Of a DNA stretch of 64,000 nt, positions 29,768 to 39,325 are shown in pieces; positions within the stretch are counted from its first letter, which is position 1; each line of letters starts with the position of its first letter. Where the stretch lies: assembly GCA_028823415.1 (NCBI GenBank), contig JAPKBL010000014.1, positions 1 through 64,000 of the forward strand, in the 5' to 3' direction. The notes under the pieces were generated by a model. It was not told the DNA's origin, did no database searches, and worked only from the letters and a program-made list of their open reading frames with translations. The position numbers and the translations under genes are program-made. Origin of the DNA: Mariniblastus sp. (GTDB taxonomy: Bacteria; Planctomycetota; Planctomycetia; Pirellulales; Pirellulaceae).

Positions 29768-30496
29768 TTATGCAGTTCTAAAGTTTGTTGATTGGTCCCA
29801 TTGACCGATATCAGATTTGGCGTTTGATTCAAGAATGGATTGTTGAATTAGTTCGATCGTTTCTTTCCACCGGTAGCCGATATGGCAAACTGGGAAAAGA
29901 GCCGGCGAATATTCGAAAAGTGGTTTGGAATAATTTACCCACGGTTTGAGCGAATCGATCTGCGGAGAAATTGATTTCCAAGTGGGAACTCTAGGCACTT
30001 GAATTCCTCGAATAGAGTTAGCAATCGAGAATTCCAGGTTGAATGGTGAGGGGATTGGTCGGGATGGGGGACGTGAGGTTTTAGTTTTTCGGTGAGTTAC
30101 ACGCGCTGGCATGGACTTAGGATTGAATAGCCCAATGGTCGGTGGACTCGTACTTTGGGTTACAACTACCGTCGGAGGATTGATTTTAGTCAGGAAGCTG
30201 CTGTAGATATTCAAGGAGATCACGAGCATTGCAACGAGAGCCAGGAGGACGCTGGTGTTGCGCGTGAGAAATTCGGTAGTGGGCTTCGGGGGGGATTTCG
30301 ACAACCCGTGAGAGGGCTCATCTAATGTCAGGACCAATCCGAGGTTGTCGTACTCTTGCATCAGCGCCGCACACTCGGGGCATTCTTCTGCATGCTCGGT
30401 AAGCCGTAAGTCAGCATTTAGGATTAAGCGATCGTCCAAAAGTTGATGGACTCGATTTTCAAAATCACTGCAATGGAGGGGGTCAGTTCGCTTCAT
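29768..30496 (-). CDS. Zinc-finger anti-sigma factor (single-span)
   Basis: 242-residue membrane regulator. The N-terminus has the zinc-finger anti-sigma motif with HCSDFENRV and HAEECPECA (His-x3-Cys-x2-Cys). A single hydrophobic helix (VLLALVAMLVISLNIYSSF) follows at about residue 94-112. A periplasmic Pro/Ser-rich domain of about 125 residues forms the rest. It overlaps the sigma gene by 14 bases, which indicates coupling. It is expected to sequester the sigma factor until a cell-envelope signal releases it. No anti-anti-sigma gene is adjacent. Confidence 0.9.
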   Translation of the reverse strand: MKRTDPLHCSDFENRVHQLLDDRLILNADLRLTEHAEECPECAALMQEYDNLGLVLTLDEPSHGLSKSPPKPTTEFLTRNTSVLLALVAMLVISLNIYSSFLTKINPPTVVVTQSTSPPTIGLFNPKSMPARVTHRKTKTSRPPSRPIPSPFNLEFSIANSIRGIQVPRVPTWKSISPQIDSLKPWVNYSKPLFEYSPALFPVCHIGYRWKETIELIQQSILESNAKSDIGQWDQSTNFRTA

Positions 30497-31040
30497 TTAG
30501 CACTCCTCGTTTTCGTAATTTCATGATTAGCTCACGTCGTGCACGATGAACCCAGGTTTTCACAGTCCCAAGTGGAATGTTGAGCGATTCGCTAATTTCG
30601 TTGTAGCACATTTCTTTTTTGTGAAATAACACAAACGCGTCGCGATATTCTTTTCTAACGGTGCTGAGCGCGTGGTCTAGTTCCTCGGAGAGAAGTTTGG
30701 CTCGGCGTTCGTCTACAGAGTGATCTGCGACGGGATGTTCGAGGGTCAATGTTCCGGGTCTTCGCATTCGCTGAGCCAAGCGGGTTCGGCAGCGGTTTCC
30801 AGCGATCGTTAATAGCCAAGGTTCGAATGCTCGCTCCGGGTCCCAACGGTGAAGATTCTTGGCAACGCGAACAAAAGTCTCTTGCATTGCGTCTTCAGCG
30901 TCTTCCCGTTGGCCAAGCATGCGAAAACAAAGACCGAAAACCTGACCGCGAAATCGGCGGATTAATTTACTGAAGGAAAGTTGATCCCCTGCGATACACT
31001 GGTTCACCAAAATTGGAAGTTCGTCAGCCAAATTACACAC
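30483..31040 (-). CDS. ECF-type RNA polymerase sigma factor
   Basis: 185 residues with region 2 (FRGQVFGLCFRMLGQREDAEDAMQE-type, here in the GQREDAEDAMQETF segment) and region 4 helix-turn-helix (EISESLNIPLGTVKTWVHRARRE). The GTG start at 31038-31040 is the only one that includes all of region 2. The overlap with the anti-sigma gene makes it its likely target. The promoter is in the 232-bp gap to the FHA gene. Confidence 0.94.
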   Translation of the reverse strand: MCNLADELPILVNQCIAGDQLSFSKLIRRFRGQVFGLCFRMLGQREDAEDAMQETFVRVAKNLHRWDPERAFEPWLLTIAGNRCRTRLAQRMRRPGTLTLEHPVADHSVDERRAKLLSEELDHALSTVRKEYRDAFVLFHKKEMCYNEISESLNIPLGTVKTWVHRARRELIMKLRKRGVLNEAN

Positions 31041-31203
31041 TCGCTTTCAGGGTTATTTAGCAATACTCGGAAATCCCAGCTGAGGTTTTAAGAACGGCAA
31101 GATTTCTGAATATTTAAGGAAGATTTGCCTGCAAGAATTTGTAGGCAGAAACACTCCTATTTCGATTCGCGGGGATTGAAATTGGCAAATATATTGAAAA
31201 ACC

Positions 31204-31241
31204 AAAAAAAAGAGCCGTTTCTTATAAAAGAAAGGCTCTTT
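31204..31241 (-). terminator. Terminator of the FHA gene
   Basis: Eight-pair stem aaagagcc / ggctcttt extended by an inner ttctt / aagaa stem with a four-base loop and one bulged G, and an A-rich 5' flank giving U on the minus strand. It ends the FHA transcript 32 bp after its stop. It could also work toward the sigma gene's side. Confidence 0.85.
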
Positions 31242-31272
31242 GTTTGATTCTTAATTGTCAGCTCATCATTAT

Positions 31273-31926
31273 TTAGCGACGGTTGAAAAACTTTTTCAAT
31301 ACGTCGTCTGCAGCCGTTGTTGAACTGTCATGCTGTCGTTTCGGCGTCGGAGGCAGTTTTTTAGGACCAGCTTCTGACGGTGACTCCTCGCCGGTGGGTT
31401 CGTCTGCTTTGGACTCTCGCTTGGCGGTCCCGAAAACACTTGTTTCCTCAAGGTTCAGCTGAATTGTCTCCGAAGAGGCAATGGCATCGCGTTCCGCAGT
31501 ATTAGGATTGTCTTCTTCGTCGGTGAGCCAATCGGTAATACTATCTTCGAGCGAGGTTTTTTTGTTTTGTGCGGTTCTTGCCGCAGCCTCGACGACATCC
31601 CCAACCCTTGGCTTTTTGGCACTTGCTTTGACCGGGTCAATTACAACCTCAAATTGTAGCCGCCCGATGCGAAGTGAATCGCCTGATTTGGCGACATGGG
31701 TTTCTGTTAGCTGTTTGCCGTTAACAAATGAGCCGTTACGACTGGCGAGATCGTTGATGATAACTTTTCCGTCGCCGAAGAGAATTTCACAATGCTCGCG
31801 GCTAACTAAATCGCTGGCAGGTCTGAGATGGGCAGTATCTCCACGCCCGATGATGAATCGTGGGACGGCAATTGTGATCTCGCGACCATCGTTCTTACCT
31901 CCGACAACTCTTAATACTACTTGCAT
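31273..31926 (-). CDS. FHA-domain protein
   Basis: 217 residues. The forkhead-associated domain covers about residues 5-85, with FIIGRGDTAHLRP, VSREHCEI and the NDLASRNGSFVNG core. All are typical phosphothreonine-binding positions. The remaining 130 residues are Lys/Glu/Ser-rich and end in a basic FFNRR. The protein probably docks phosphorylated partners of the many planctomycete Ser/Thr kinases. It is cytoplasmic with no TM segment. Which kinase it pairs with is unknown. The nearest kinase-like gene is the pseudokinase 16 kb away. Confidence 0.92.
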   Translation of the reverse strand: MQVVLRVVGGKNDGREITIAVPRFIIGRGDTAHLRPASDLVSREHCEILFGDGKVIINDLASRNGSFVNGKQLTETHVAKSGDSLRIGRLQFEVVIDPVKASAKKPRVGDVVEAAARTAQNKKTSLEDSITDWLTDEEDNPNTAERDAIASSETIQLNLEETSVFGTAKRESKADEPTGEESPSEAGPKKLPPTPKRQHDSSTTAADDVLKKFFNRR

Positions 31927-32167
31927 TCCGTCTCGCTCCTCGATTTCAGGATCGCCTGTGGCTCATTCCATGTCGCAAAAACGCATCAATTGCGACGCGC
32001 CGCGTACAAGCCTCGAATTTCTATCATTATGTTTGGCGAATTTGAAAAGTCAAACTTACCGATTGATACAAATTGTAGATGAAATCTCATCTACATGTTG
32101 ACATTTAACAACAATTTTCTAGATCCGACCACATAATAGAATCCGATTGGAGAAGATAAATCTCTGT

Positions 32168-32965
32168 CTAGCTCCGGCTGGTCCATTTAGGGTTTTTAAA
32201 GTGGCTATTCTGCACTCGTTTGACCGCCATCTTTTCCCGTTTCGACAAATCTTGCCGATCCAATCTCGCGCCAAGATAATCTTCAATTGGGCTCAAGAGT
32301 CGGCTCGAAAGACCATCAAAGGTGTATTTTGAACCACTAATGTTGTTGATTCCATTTAATTCAGGCGCAAAAATTGAGTTCCCATATAAGACACTGCCGT
32401 GTTGAAGGAGGGACTTTTTTAGTCGCCTTTGCGCACTTCCGGCAATTTTATGTCCTTTAATAACAACATCTCCAGGAGAGCGTCGCAGGAAGCACAAAAA
32501 CGATTTAGGATCGACGGGCCATGGGGAATTTTCATTCGAATTTAGCCCAGAACTGTTGTCCTCGATTTTCGGTTTCTCTGGCGTGTCTCGATAGAGCGCC
32601 GCTGGAATGCCATCCTCGTTCAGTAGGCTGATAATTATTTTGTGAATCGCGTCGTAGAGTTCCTCGTTTTTGGATGACCAGCGGTTGGTACTGGGGACGC
32701 ACAGGCTGTAGGTAAGTTCAGCATCGTGCACAATCGCGCCGCCGCCGGTGCGTCGCCGAACCAGCGGACAGTTGAGGCTCGAAGGGTGGCGGTCACGATC
32801 CGCGAGTTTTTGAAAGTAACCCAACGACAATGTGGGAAGACTCCATTGATAAAACCGCAGCGTCACCAGTCCTGTTTCGTCGGCGGTTTCAAGAATCGCT
32901 TGGTCGACTGCCATATTCCAACCGCCAGTCGAGGGTGGATCGATAATTAAACGAGCCCGCTGCAT
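32168..32965 (-). CDS. LipM-like octanoyl/lipoyl transferase
   Basis: 265-residue member of the lipoate-protein-ligase A/B family. It has RRRTGGGAIVHD (71-81), the conserved Lys173 in GHKIAGSAQRR, and QHGSVLY. A Cys at 158 (FLCF) sits just before the GDVVIKG segment. This is the layout of LipM-type octanoyltransferases, where that Cys is the catalytic nucleophile, rather than of ATP-dependent lipoate ligases. It follows gcvP by 55 bp on the same strand, so its probable target is GcvH. A lipoate ligase role cannot be excluded. Confidence 0.85.
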   Translation of the reverse strand: MQRARLIIDPPSTGGWNMAVDQAILETADETGLVTLRFYQWSLPTLSLGYFQKLADRDRHPSSLNCPLVRRRTGGGAIVHDAELTYSLCVPSTNRWSSKNEELYDAIHKIIISLLNEDGIPAALYRDTPEKPKIEDNSSGLNSNENSPWPVDPKSFLCFLRRSPGDVVIKGHKIAGSAQRRLKKSLLQHGSVLYGNSIFAPELNGINNISGSKYTFDGLSSRLLSPIEDYLGARLDRQDLSKREKMAVKRVQNSHFKNPKWTSRS

Positions 32966-33020
32966 GGTTGTTTGAATTCCTGTTTAACAATCAACTGTTT
33001 CGATGGCGTTTCCATCCGTA

Positions 33021-35933
33021 TTATTCAGCATCTTCGTAGTCGGAGATCGGAGGGCATGAGCAGACAAAATTTCGATCCCCGTAGACATCATCAATTCGGT
33101 TTACGGTGGGCCAAAATTTTGCTTCCCGTGTTTGCTTGCTCGGGAACACCGCCTCTTCCCGGGTGTAGGGGCGGTTCCAATTTTCATCAACGATGTCGTC
33201 CATTGTGTGAGGTGCTTGATGCGTAACGCAGGATTCAGCACTGACCGAACCGTCTTCGACAGCCTTAATTTCTTTTCGAATTGAGAGCATCGCATCGCAG
33301 AATCGATCTAACTCAAGTTTGGATTCACTTTCAGTGGGTTCGATCATGATGGTTCCCCCGACAGGCCACGACATTGTAGGGGCGTGGAATCCGTAATCCA
33401 TCAGTCGTTTTGCAAGATCGACTTCGGTAATTCCTGTCGATTCTTTGAGAGGTCTCAGATCAATAATACACTCGTGAGCGACCCGATCGTTTTGACCTTT
33501 GAAAAGGACTTCGTAGGCGCCTTCGAGTTTTTTGGCGATGTAATTGGCGTTTAGGATCGCGACTTGCGTTGCCTTCTTAAGTCCTGAACCGCCCATCATT
33601 TGAATGTATGCCCAGGAGATTGGAAGAATGGCTGAGCTCCCAAATTGAGCTCCTGATACAGCGCCGTTTTCTGAAGAATTGAGTCCTTCAGTCGGATGAA
33701 TCACGTGGTTCGGTAAGAAAGGGGCGAGGTGCGATTTGACACCGATCGGCCCCATGCCTGGGCCGCCACCACCGTGTGGAATGCAGAATGTTTTATGCAG
33801 ATTCAAGTGGGAAACATCCGATCCAAATTTGCCGGGGGCGGCAATGCCGACTAGCGCGTTCATGTTAGCGCCGTCCATATAAACCTGCCCTCCGAATTGA
33901 TGGACGATCTCACAGGACTCTCGCACGGTTTCTTCAAAGACGCCGTGTGTGCTCGGATAGGTGATCATCAGACTCGATAAATTGTCAGCGTGTTGTTCGG
34001 CTTTTGTTTTCAGATCCACGAGATCGATGTTGCCACTTTCGTCTGTCTTAATGACGACGACTTTTAAGCCCATCATGCTCGCACTGGCAGGGTTGGTGCC
34101 GTGGGCGGAACTAGGAATCAGGCAAACGTCACGATGGCCTTCGCCAAGACTTTCGTGATACCGGCGAATCGCAAGCAGCCCTGCATATTCCCCTTGGGCC
34201 CCGGAATTCGGTTGCATCGACATCGCATCGTAACCCGTGATTTCGATTAACCAGTCGCGCAGCTCTTCGATCATTGCTTGGTAACCGACCCACTGATCGC
34301 GAGGTGCGAATGGGTGGACGTTTGCGAATCCATTGAAAGTCACCGGAATCATTTCCGCAGTCGCGTTGAGTTTCATTGTGCATGAACCAAGTGGGATCAT
34401 GCCGTGCGTTAATGAAAAGTCCTTGTTCTCTAGCCTTTTCAGGTACCGGAGCATTTCGGTTTCCGAGTGGTAGCGATGAAAGACGGGGTGGGTCAGGAAT
34501 TCCGATTGACGAATTAATTCTGCGGGAACCGACGGAGTTAACGTTGCCCCCGAAAGTTCCGGATCGATGTCTGACGTGTCGACTCCAAAGGCGGACAGAA
34601 GCGAGATTATATCTTCGCCGTTGGTGGTTTCGTCAAAACTGAAACCAATGTGGTTGGCGTCAATTAATCGAAGGTTTAAGCCAAATTCTTCCGTCGCAGC
34701 ATTTGCGATCGATTCCGCGTTTTCAGTGATGACCGAAACCGTGTCAAAGAAGTTCTGGAATTCAAGTTCGAAGCCTGCTGACTGAAGTCGCTGGGCCGAA
34801 AATTGGGCGAGTGAATGTACACGAGTGGCGATTATTTTAAGTTGTTCGGGACCGTGATAGACCGCATAAAAAACCGCCATGTTGGCCAAGAGCGCCTGAG
34901 CTGTGCAGATGTTAGAGGTGGCCTTGTCCCGGCGGATGTGTTGTTCCCGTGTTTGCATCGCCATGCGGAGTGCCGTTTTTCCGCGTCGGTCTTTAGAAAC
35001 ACCAATGATTCGACCTGGAGCGGAACGTTTGTAGGCATCTCGGGTCGCAAAGAAAGCGGCGTGGGGGCCGCCAAAACCCATCGGCACTCCGAATCTCTGG
35101 GCACTGCCAAGAACAATATCGGCTCCCATTTCACCGGGTGGCTTGAGGAGCGTTAAACTTAGCAGGTCACTCGCAACAGCGACCAGTGCTTTTCGTTGGT
35201 GAATATTGTCGATAACAGAAGTCAAATCTTTGATCTCTCCGGTCGTGCCGGGATACTGAAGTAACGCTCCAAAAATCTCATGATCGCCGGCCGTTTCGGT
35301 CGGTCCGATTATCAGTTCAAAACCAAAGTATTTTGCCCGTGTCTGAATGACATCCAAGGTCTGAGGATGGACGTCGTCGGCTACAAAAAACTGGTTGCAG
35401 GAGAGTTTGCTGGCTCGCTTGCAGAGTGCCATGGCTTCGGCCGCCGCGGTCGCTTCGTCGAGCAAGGACGCGTTTGCCATCTCCATCCCGGTAAGATCCA
35501 TGACCATTTGCTGGAACGTCAAAAGACTTTCCAAGCGGCCTTGTGCAATTTCCGCTTGATAAGGCGTGTAAGCGGTGTACCAACCGGGATTTTCGAGCAC
35601 ATTTCGTAGAATGACGTTTGGAACGTGTGTGCCGTAATAGCCCATGCCGATCATTGAACGATTGACGACGTTTGCGTCCGCATACTCCCGAAGTTGATTC
35701 AGCGTTGCGTGCTCGGTCGAGCTCTGTGGCAGGTTGAGCGTTTGCTCAAGTAAAATGCTTGCAGGCACTGTCGAGTCAATCAAATCATCGAGCGACCGGG
35801 CTCCAACTGTATCGAGCATTTCCGCAATCTCACTCGAACAGGGGCCGATATGGCGATTGGTGAAATCTTCTCGTTGTGCGAGTTGCCGAATGTCAGTGGC
35901 TTCAAGCGATTGGGTTGTCATGGAATGGTTCAC
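33021..35933 (-). CDS. gcvP: Glycine dehydrogenase (decarboxylating), P-protein
   Basis: 970-residue PLP enzyme that decarboxylates glycine and passes methylamine to the lipoyl arm of GcvH. It is of the single-chain type rather than split gcvPA/gcvPB. The PLP Lys is 714 in HLNLHKTF, followed by [15 protein letters not shown]. Size is close to E. coli GcvP (957). The first half shows [12 protein letters not shown] and [18 protein letters not shown]-type segments of the aminotransferase fold. It follows gcvH by 261 bp. Confidence 0.98.
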   Translation of the reverse strand: MNHSMTTQSLEATDIRQLAQREDFTNRHIGPCSSEIAEMLDTVGARSLDDLIDSTVPASILLEQTLNLPQSSTEHATLNQLREYADANVVNRSMIGMGYYGTHVPNVILRNVLENPGWYTAYTPYQAEIAQGRLESLLTFQQMVMDLTGMEMANASLLDEATAAAEAMALCKRASKLSCNQFFVADDVHPQTLDVIQTRAKYFGFELIIGPTETAGDHEIFGALLQYPGTTGEIKDLTSVIDNIHQRKALVAVASDLLSLTLLKPPGEMGADIVLGSAQRFGVPMGFGGPHAAFFATRDAYKRSAPGRIIGVSKDRRGKTALRMAMQTREQHIRRDKATSNICTAQALLANMAVFYAVYHGPEQLKIIATRVHSLAQFSAQRLQSAGFELEFQNFFDTVSVITENAESIANAATEEFGLNLRLIDANHIGFSFDETTNGEDIISLLSAFGVDTSDIDPELSGATLTPSVPAELIRQSEFLTHPVFHRYHSETEMLRYLKRLENKDFSLTHGMIPLGSCTMKLNATAEMIPVTFNGFANVHPFAPRDQWVGYQAMIEELRDWLIEITGYDAMSMQPNSGAQGEYAGLLAIRRYHESLGEGHRDVCLIPSSAHGTNPASASMMGLKVVVIKTDESGNIDLVDLKTKAEQHADNLSSLMITYPSTHGVFEETVRESCEIVHQFGGQVYMDGANMNALVGIAAPGKFGSDVSHLNLHKTFCIPHGGGGPGMGPIGVKSHLAPFLPNHVIHPTEGLNSSENGAVSGAQFGSSAILPISWAYIQMMGGSGLKKATQVAILNANYIAKKLEGAYEVLFKGQNDRVAHECIIDLRPLKESTGITEVDLAKRLMDYGFHAPTMSWPVGGTIMIEPTESESKLELDRFCDAMLSIRKEIKAVEDGSVSAESCVTHQAPHTMDDIVDENWNRPYTREEAVFPSKQTREAKFWPTVNRIDDVYGDRNFVCSCPPISDYEDAE

Positions 35934-36031
35934 TTCGTCTAGAGGTTAAACTTTGTCGTGTTGCGCCGACCTGTTAAATCGGAGCTAACAAATATTAAGG
36001 GAGCGGTCGTACCAAGCGATCTGTTTTCGCA

Positions 36032-36075
36032 ATGCGTTCAATGCGTTCAATGATCGCAGGATTGTGATCGCAGGA
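36032..36075. repeat. Short direct repeats in the gcvH-gcvP gap
   Basis: Unit atgcgttca occurs twice in tandem (36032, 36041), and tgatcgcagga occurs twice (36051-36061, 36065-36075). They lie in the 261-bp gap that separates gcvH and gcvP and might mark an independent promoter or regulator site for gcvP. Confidence 0.6.
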
Positions 36076-36194
36076 CTCTTGCTGCCCTCGGATTCAAGGG
36101 AGCGTCTTAGGTGAAGCCTGAACTTGCCTTTTCTAGTTCGGTGGCCGATTAAAAAAGACAAGTATCTGGTTTTAACCGTGAAACCAACTGGGAT

Positions 36195-36587
36195 TTAATG
36201 CGCTTCGTCGCATTGCTTTTGGTAAGCGACATAATCCATTAGATTTTCCGGAGTTTCTCCACTGACCTTAATTTTTATGATCCAGCCTTCGCCGTAGGGA
36301 TCACTATTAAGGATTTCTAAATTGTCCGGTAAAGCGGTGTTGACTTCTACAATTTCACCGTTGATTGGACTGTAAAGTTCACTGGTTGCTTTGACTGACT
36401 CGACTTCTCCAAAGGAGTTGCCTGCGGTCACTGCGGTGCCAGCGGCTGGCAGATCCATGTAAACCAAATCGGTCAAAGCTTCCACCGCGTTCGCCGAAAT
36501 TCCAATGGTTGCAATCTTTTCTCCATCTTGCTCGGCAATATGGGCCCATTCGTGTGTTTCAGCAAAAACTAGTTCTTCTGGTGTCAC
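36195..36587 (-). CDS. gcvH: Glycine cleavage H protein
   Basis: 130-residue lipoyl carrier protein. The lipoylated Lys is at 66 in GEVESVKATSELYSP, the standard motif. It starts with GTG at 36585-36587 behind a GAGGGAG site, with MTPEELVFAETHEW following the family start. It shuttles aminomethyl between GcvP and GcvT. Octanoylation or lipoylation by the LipM-like protein in the same cluster is likely. Confidence 0.97.
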   Translation of the reverse strand: MTPEELVFAETHEWAHIAEQDGEKIATIGISANAVEALTDLVYMDLPAAGTAVTAGNSFGEVESVKATSELYSPINGEIVEVNTALPDNLEILNSDPYGEGWIIKIKVSGETPENLMDYVAYQKQCDEAH

Positions 36588-36668
36588 CGTAAAAGCTCCC
36601 TCATTGAAAGGTTGAAATTGAATAATTTATGAGTTGGTATCGGCAGCTGGTAAACGACAGTTGAGCCG

Positions 36669-37787
36669 TCAAACAGGGCGTTGGTAAAAGGGTACTTGGA
36701 CGACCGTGGCATTGTGTAATTTTCCGCGAATGTCAACAGAAAGTGTTGTTCCCAATTCCCGATGGTCAGGATGAATGTAAGCCATTGAAATCGACTTTTG
36801 GAGTGTGGGCGTATAGCTTCCGCTGGTGACGACTCCAACAGCTTGTTCGCCATGAAAGACTTGGCATTCTTCCCGAGCGGCCCGCCGGCCCTCAAGCTCC
36901 AAGCCACTTCTGATCCACAAATCGCTGTTTTTTCTTGCCTCCGCAATTGCGGACCGGCCCACGAATTCCCGTCCTTTCATTTGAATTGCGAATTTCAAAT
37001 CTGTTTGGGCGGGGTTGGTGGATTCACTAAGCTCGTGACCATAGAGCGGCATGCCGGCTTCCAAACGAAGCGTATCCCTTGCGGCCAAGCCGGCTGCCCC
37101 ACCCCCCGCTGCTGCGGCGCGGGTGAAGACCTCGTCCCAAATCAATTGGGCGTCATCGCCAGATGCCATGATTTCACATCCATCCTCACCGGTGTAGCCT
37201 GTCCGGGAAAGGATTGCTTCTTTGCCACAAATGCGAGTCGTTGTTCCGGTGTAGTACGCCAAGGAGTCCGGGTCGACGTCGGATAGATTTTTTACCGCAT
37301 CGTTAGCAAGGGGGCCTTGAACTGCAATCATCGCGGAGGATTCGGTGCGGTCCTCTATCTGAATATCGATTCCAATTTTTCGTTCATTCAACCAGTTAAC
37401 AATTTTGGCTCGATTGCTCGCATTGACAACCATCATGTGGAATGGTTCGCCGGCGAGATCGCTTAGGTGGTAAACCAAGACATCGTCGAGAATTCCACCC
37501 GAATCATTGGTCATTAAAGAGTACCTAATTTTCCCGCATTCGACACCTGCGATACGCCGCGTTGTTAAGGTGTCGAGAAATTCGGCAACATTCGTGCCTG
37601 AAAAATAGAGCCGTCCCATGTGGGAAACATCAAACATGCCGATTGAATTACGGGTTTGCTGGTGTTCTTCGATGATACTGGTGTATTGCACAGGCATCGA
37701 CCAACCGGCAAATTCCACCATTCGTCCTTGGTGTTCAATATGCCATTGGTGGAGCGGCGTTTTCAAAAGTTGTTTATCTGAGTCCAC
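36669..37787 (-). CDS. gcvT: Glycine cleavage T protein (aminomethyltransferase)
   Basis: About 372 residues with GTG start 37787, behind a GAGG site five bases upstream. Homology begins at TPLHQWHIEHQGRMVEFAGW just after it. An ATG at 37883 would add 32 residues of low-complexity leader and is less likely. The GcvT family motifs MPVQYTSIIEEH and MGRLYFSG are present, and a GDCV-like folate region lies in the middle (SRTGYTGEDGCEI). It transfers the methylene group to tetrahydrofolate. It is the first gene of the gcvT-gcvH-gcvP-lipM-like cluster and is divergent from the transporter. Confidence 0.96.
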   Translation of the reverse strand: MDSDKQLLKTPLHQWHIEHQGRMVEFAGWSMPVQYTSIIEEHQQTRNSIGMFDVSHMGRLYFSGTNVAEFLDTLTTRRIAGVECGKIRYSLMTNDSGGILDDVLVYHLSDLAGEPFHMMVVNASNRAKIVNWLNERKIGIDIQIEDRTESSAMIAVQGPLANDAVKNLSDVDPDSLAYYTGTTTRICGKEAILSRTGYTGEDGCEIMASGDDAQLIWDEVFTRAAAAGGGAAGLAARDTLRLEAGMPLYGHELSESTNPAQTDLKFAIQMKGREFVGRSAIAEARKNSDLWIRSGLELEGRRAAREECQVFHGEQAVGVVTSGSYTPTLQKSISMAYIHPDHRELGTTLSVDIRGKLHNATVVQVPFYQRPV

Positions 37788-38302
37788 AGAAACCTCGTAA
37801 ATATGACGACGATGATCGTTATCGAACGACCCGTGCAACCCCCTCATGCCGCTGTTCGCTGGCATTCGTTGGGAGGTCGCCATCGTTGAATTGGGCGGTT
37901 TGAAATGTTAAAGAGCAGACATTATTTTACCGATTCGTTTGGGTGTTTCTAGGGGCTAAACCGGAGAGTTCTCAATACAAAATTCCCAGTAATTTTTACG
38001 AAACAATGAGGCGAAGTTCAATTTTAGGCAAACTCGGTTGTCTGTATGGTCGGGGCAGCTATAAAATTGGCTCGAGGAAGAAATCTTCTGAACAATGGCA
38101 GCAACTCGACGGTTGTCCGCCGAAAACTCCCAAAAATCGATTAGGATATCGATCCGGTGCCGGTGCAATGACGGTTGTTGATCAAACCGCGAGAGAAACG
38201 CGTTGCTTGGTTCGCTTGAGTACGACTGCCAGTCGATCTACTCCCATTGTAGTGTCGCATTTCTTCTGCAAACAGAAAACACTGCTTCGTGAGATCTAAC
38301 GG
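37788..38302. other. Divergent intergenic region between gcvT and queuosine-precursor transporter
   Basis: 515 bp between the chosen gcvT start and the transporter. It should contain two promoters. I searched the gcvT leader for a glycine riboswitch (conserved GGAGAG and CAGGCAAAAGGAC-type elements) and did not find them. Nothing else is clear. Confidence 0.5.
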
Positions 38303-39190
38303 ATGCAATCAACGGAAAAAACGTCTACCTCGACCGAGTCGTTGCATCCCCTTGAAGTTTCGCACTTGCAAGCTCGGCGAGAGCGGGTCTTTTTGGTCAT
38401 GGCGGGGCTCTTCCTTGGTTCGCTGACGATGCTCAATATTCTTGGGATTAGTCGATTCCTGGTTCTCTTTAGCATTGACGCAACGGAAACCGGCAGGGCG
38501 GTGAGTTGGGGTCAGTGGGCGAGTACTGCCCAAGGGTGGAGTTTCGCGTTGGCCATTGGAGTGCTCCCCTACCCTGTTACGTTTCTCTGTACTGATTTGA
38601 TTAGTGAATTCTATGGGCGTCGCAGAGCGAATTGGGTTGTGACCGTGGGGTTCTTATTAAACGTTTGGGTCGTGTTCATTTTATACATCGGCGGCATTAT
38701 GCCTCAAATTCCAGTAATGGATCCGCAGACCGGATTGCCCCCCATCGACAGCGTTTCGGTTATCGACGGCAACATTTCTGATCCAAACAGTTTTGCTTTT
38801 TATCAAATACGGGCACTCACGTTTGGGGCTGTAACTGCCTCAATGATCGCGTATCTCGCTGCGCAATTTTGCGATGTTTACTTGTTTCATTTTTGGAAGC
38901 GGTTGACCAAAGGTAAGCATTTGTGGTTACGGAATAACGGATCAACAATCGTGAGCCAGGCCATTGATACGGTGGCTGTTATCTTGATCACTCATTTTTA
39001 CGCACACGCGTTGCCAATACCGGCGGACTTGCCAGCCAATGAGTTAATCCAGAAATTGCTGATGTTTATCATTACGGGTTACGTATTTAAGCTGGTGATC
39101 GCGTTGTTCGATACCATTCCGTTTTATCTAATAACGGCAATTTTGAAACGTTACCTCGAGTTTGATCCCATGACGGAACATGCCGAATGA
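38303..39190 (+). CDS. Queuosine precursor transporter (VUT/YhhQ family)
   Basis: 295-residue inner-membrane carrier with about six spans. Family motifs FLCTDLISEFYGRR and RNNGSTIVSQAIDT are present, and the C-terminal helix (LFDTIPFYLIT) matches the VUT-1 family. Homologues such as E. coli YhhQ import preQ0 or preQ1 for queuosine. No queuosine biosynthesis gene is in the window, so import may supply the pathway. I found no recognisable preQ1 riboswitch in the leader. Confidence 0.9.
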   Translation: MQSTEKTSTSTESLHPLEVSHLQARRERVFLVMAGLFLGSLTMLNILGISRFLVLFSIDATETGRAVSWGQWASTAQGWSFALAIGVLPYPVTFLCTDLISEFYGRRRANWVVTVGFLLNVWVVFILYIGGIMPQIPVMDPQTGLPPIDSVSVIDGNISDPNSFAFYQIRALTFGAVTASMIAYLAAQFCDVYLFHFWKRLTKGKHLWLRNNGSTIVSQAIDTVAVILITHFYAHALPIPADLPANELIQKLLMFIITGYVFKLVIALFDTIPFYLITAILKRYLEFDPMTEHAE

Positions 39191-39325
39191 GCAAGGTAGC
39201 GTTGAGCGGGAATTGCATATCGCCTTCGCTCTGTCAGCAAGGCTGTTAGAAATGAAGCGCACGGTCGATGTCGATCGTGGTGTCGCAATCGGAAGCGGGA
39301 AGGAAATTAACTCAATATCGAAGGG

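Noticed and set aside
37884-38302. Possible glycine riboswitch upstream of gcvT
   Set aside because: The conserved glycine-aptamer elements were not found on the minus strand. Only an isolated ggagag-like string occurs, in the wrong context.
38178-38302. Possible preQ1 riboswitch before the queuosine-precursor transporter
   Set aside because: No pseudoknot-like short aptamer with an A-rich tail near the start was visible.
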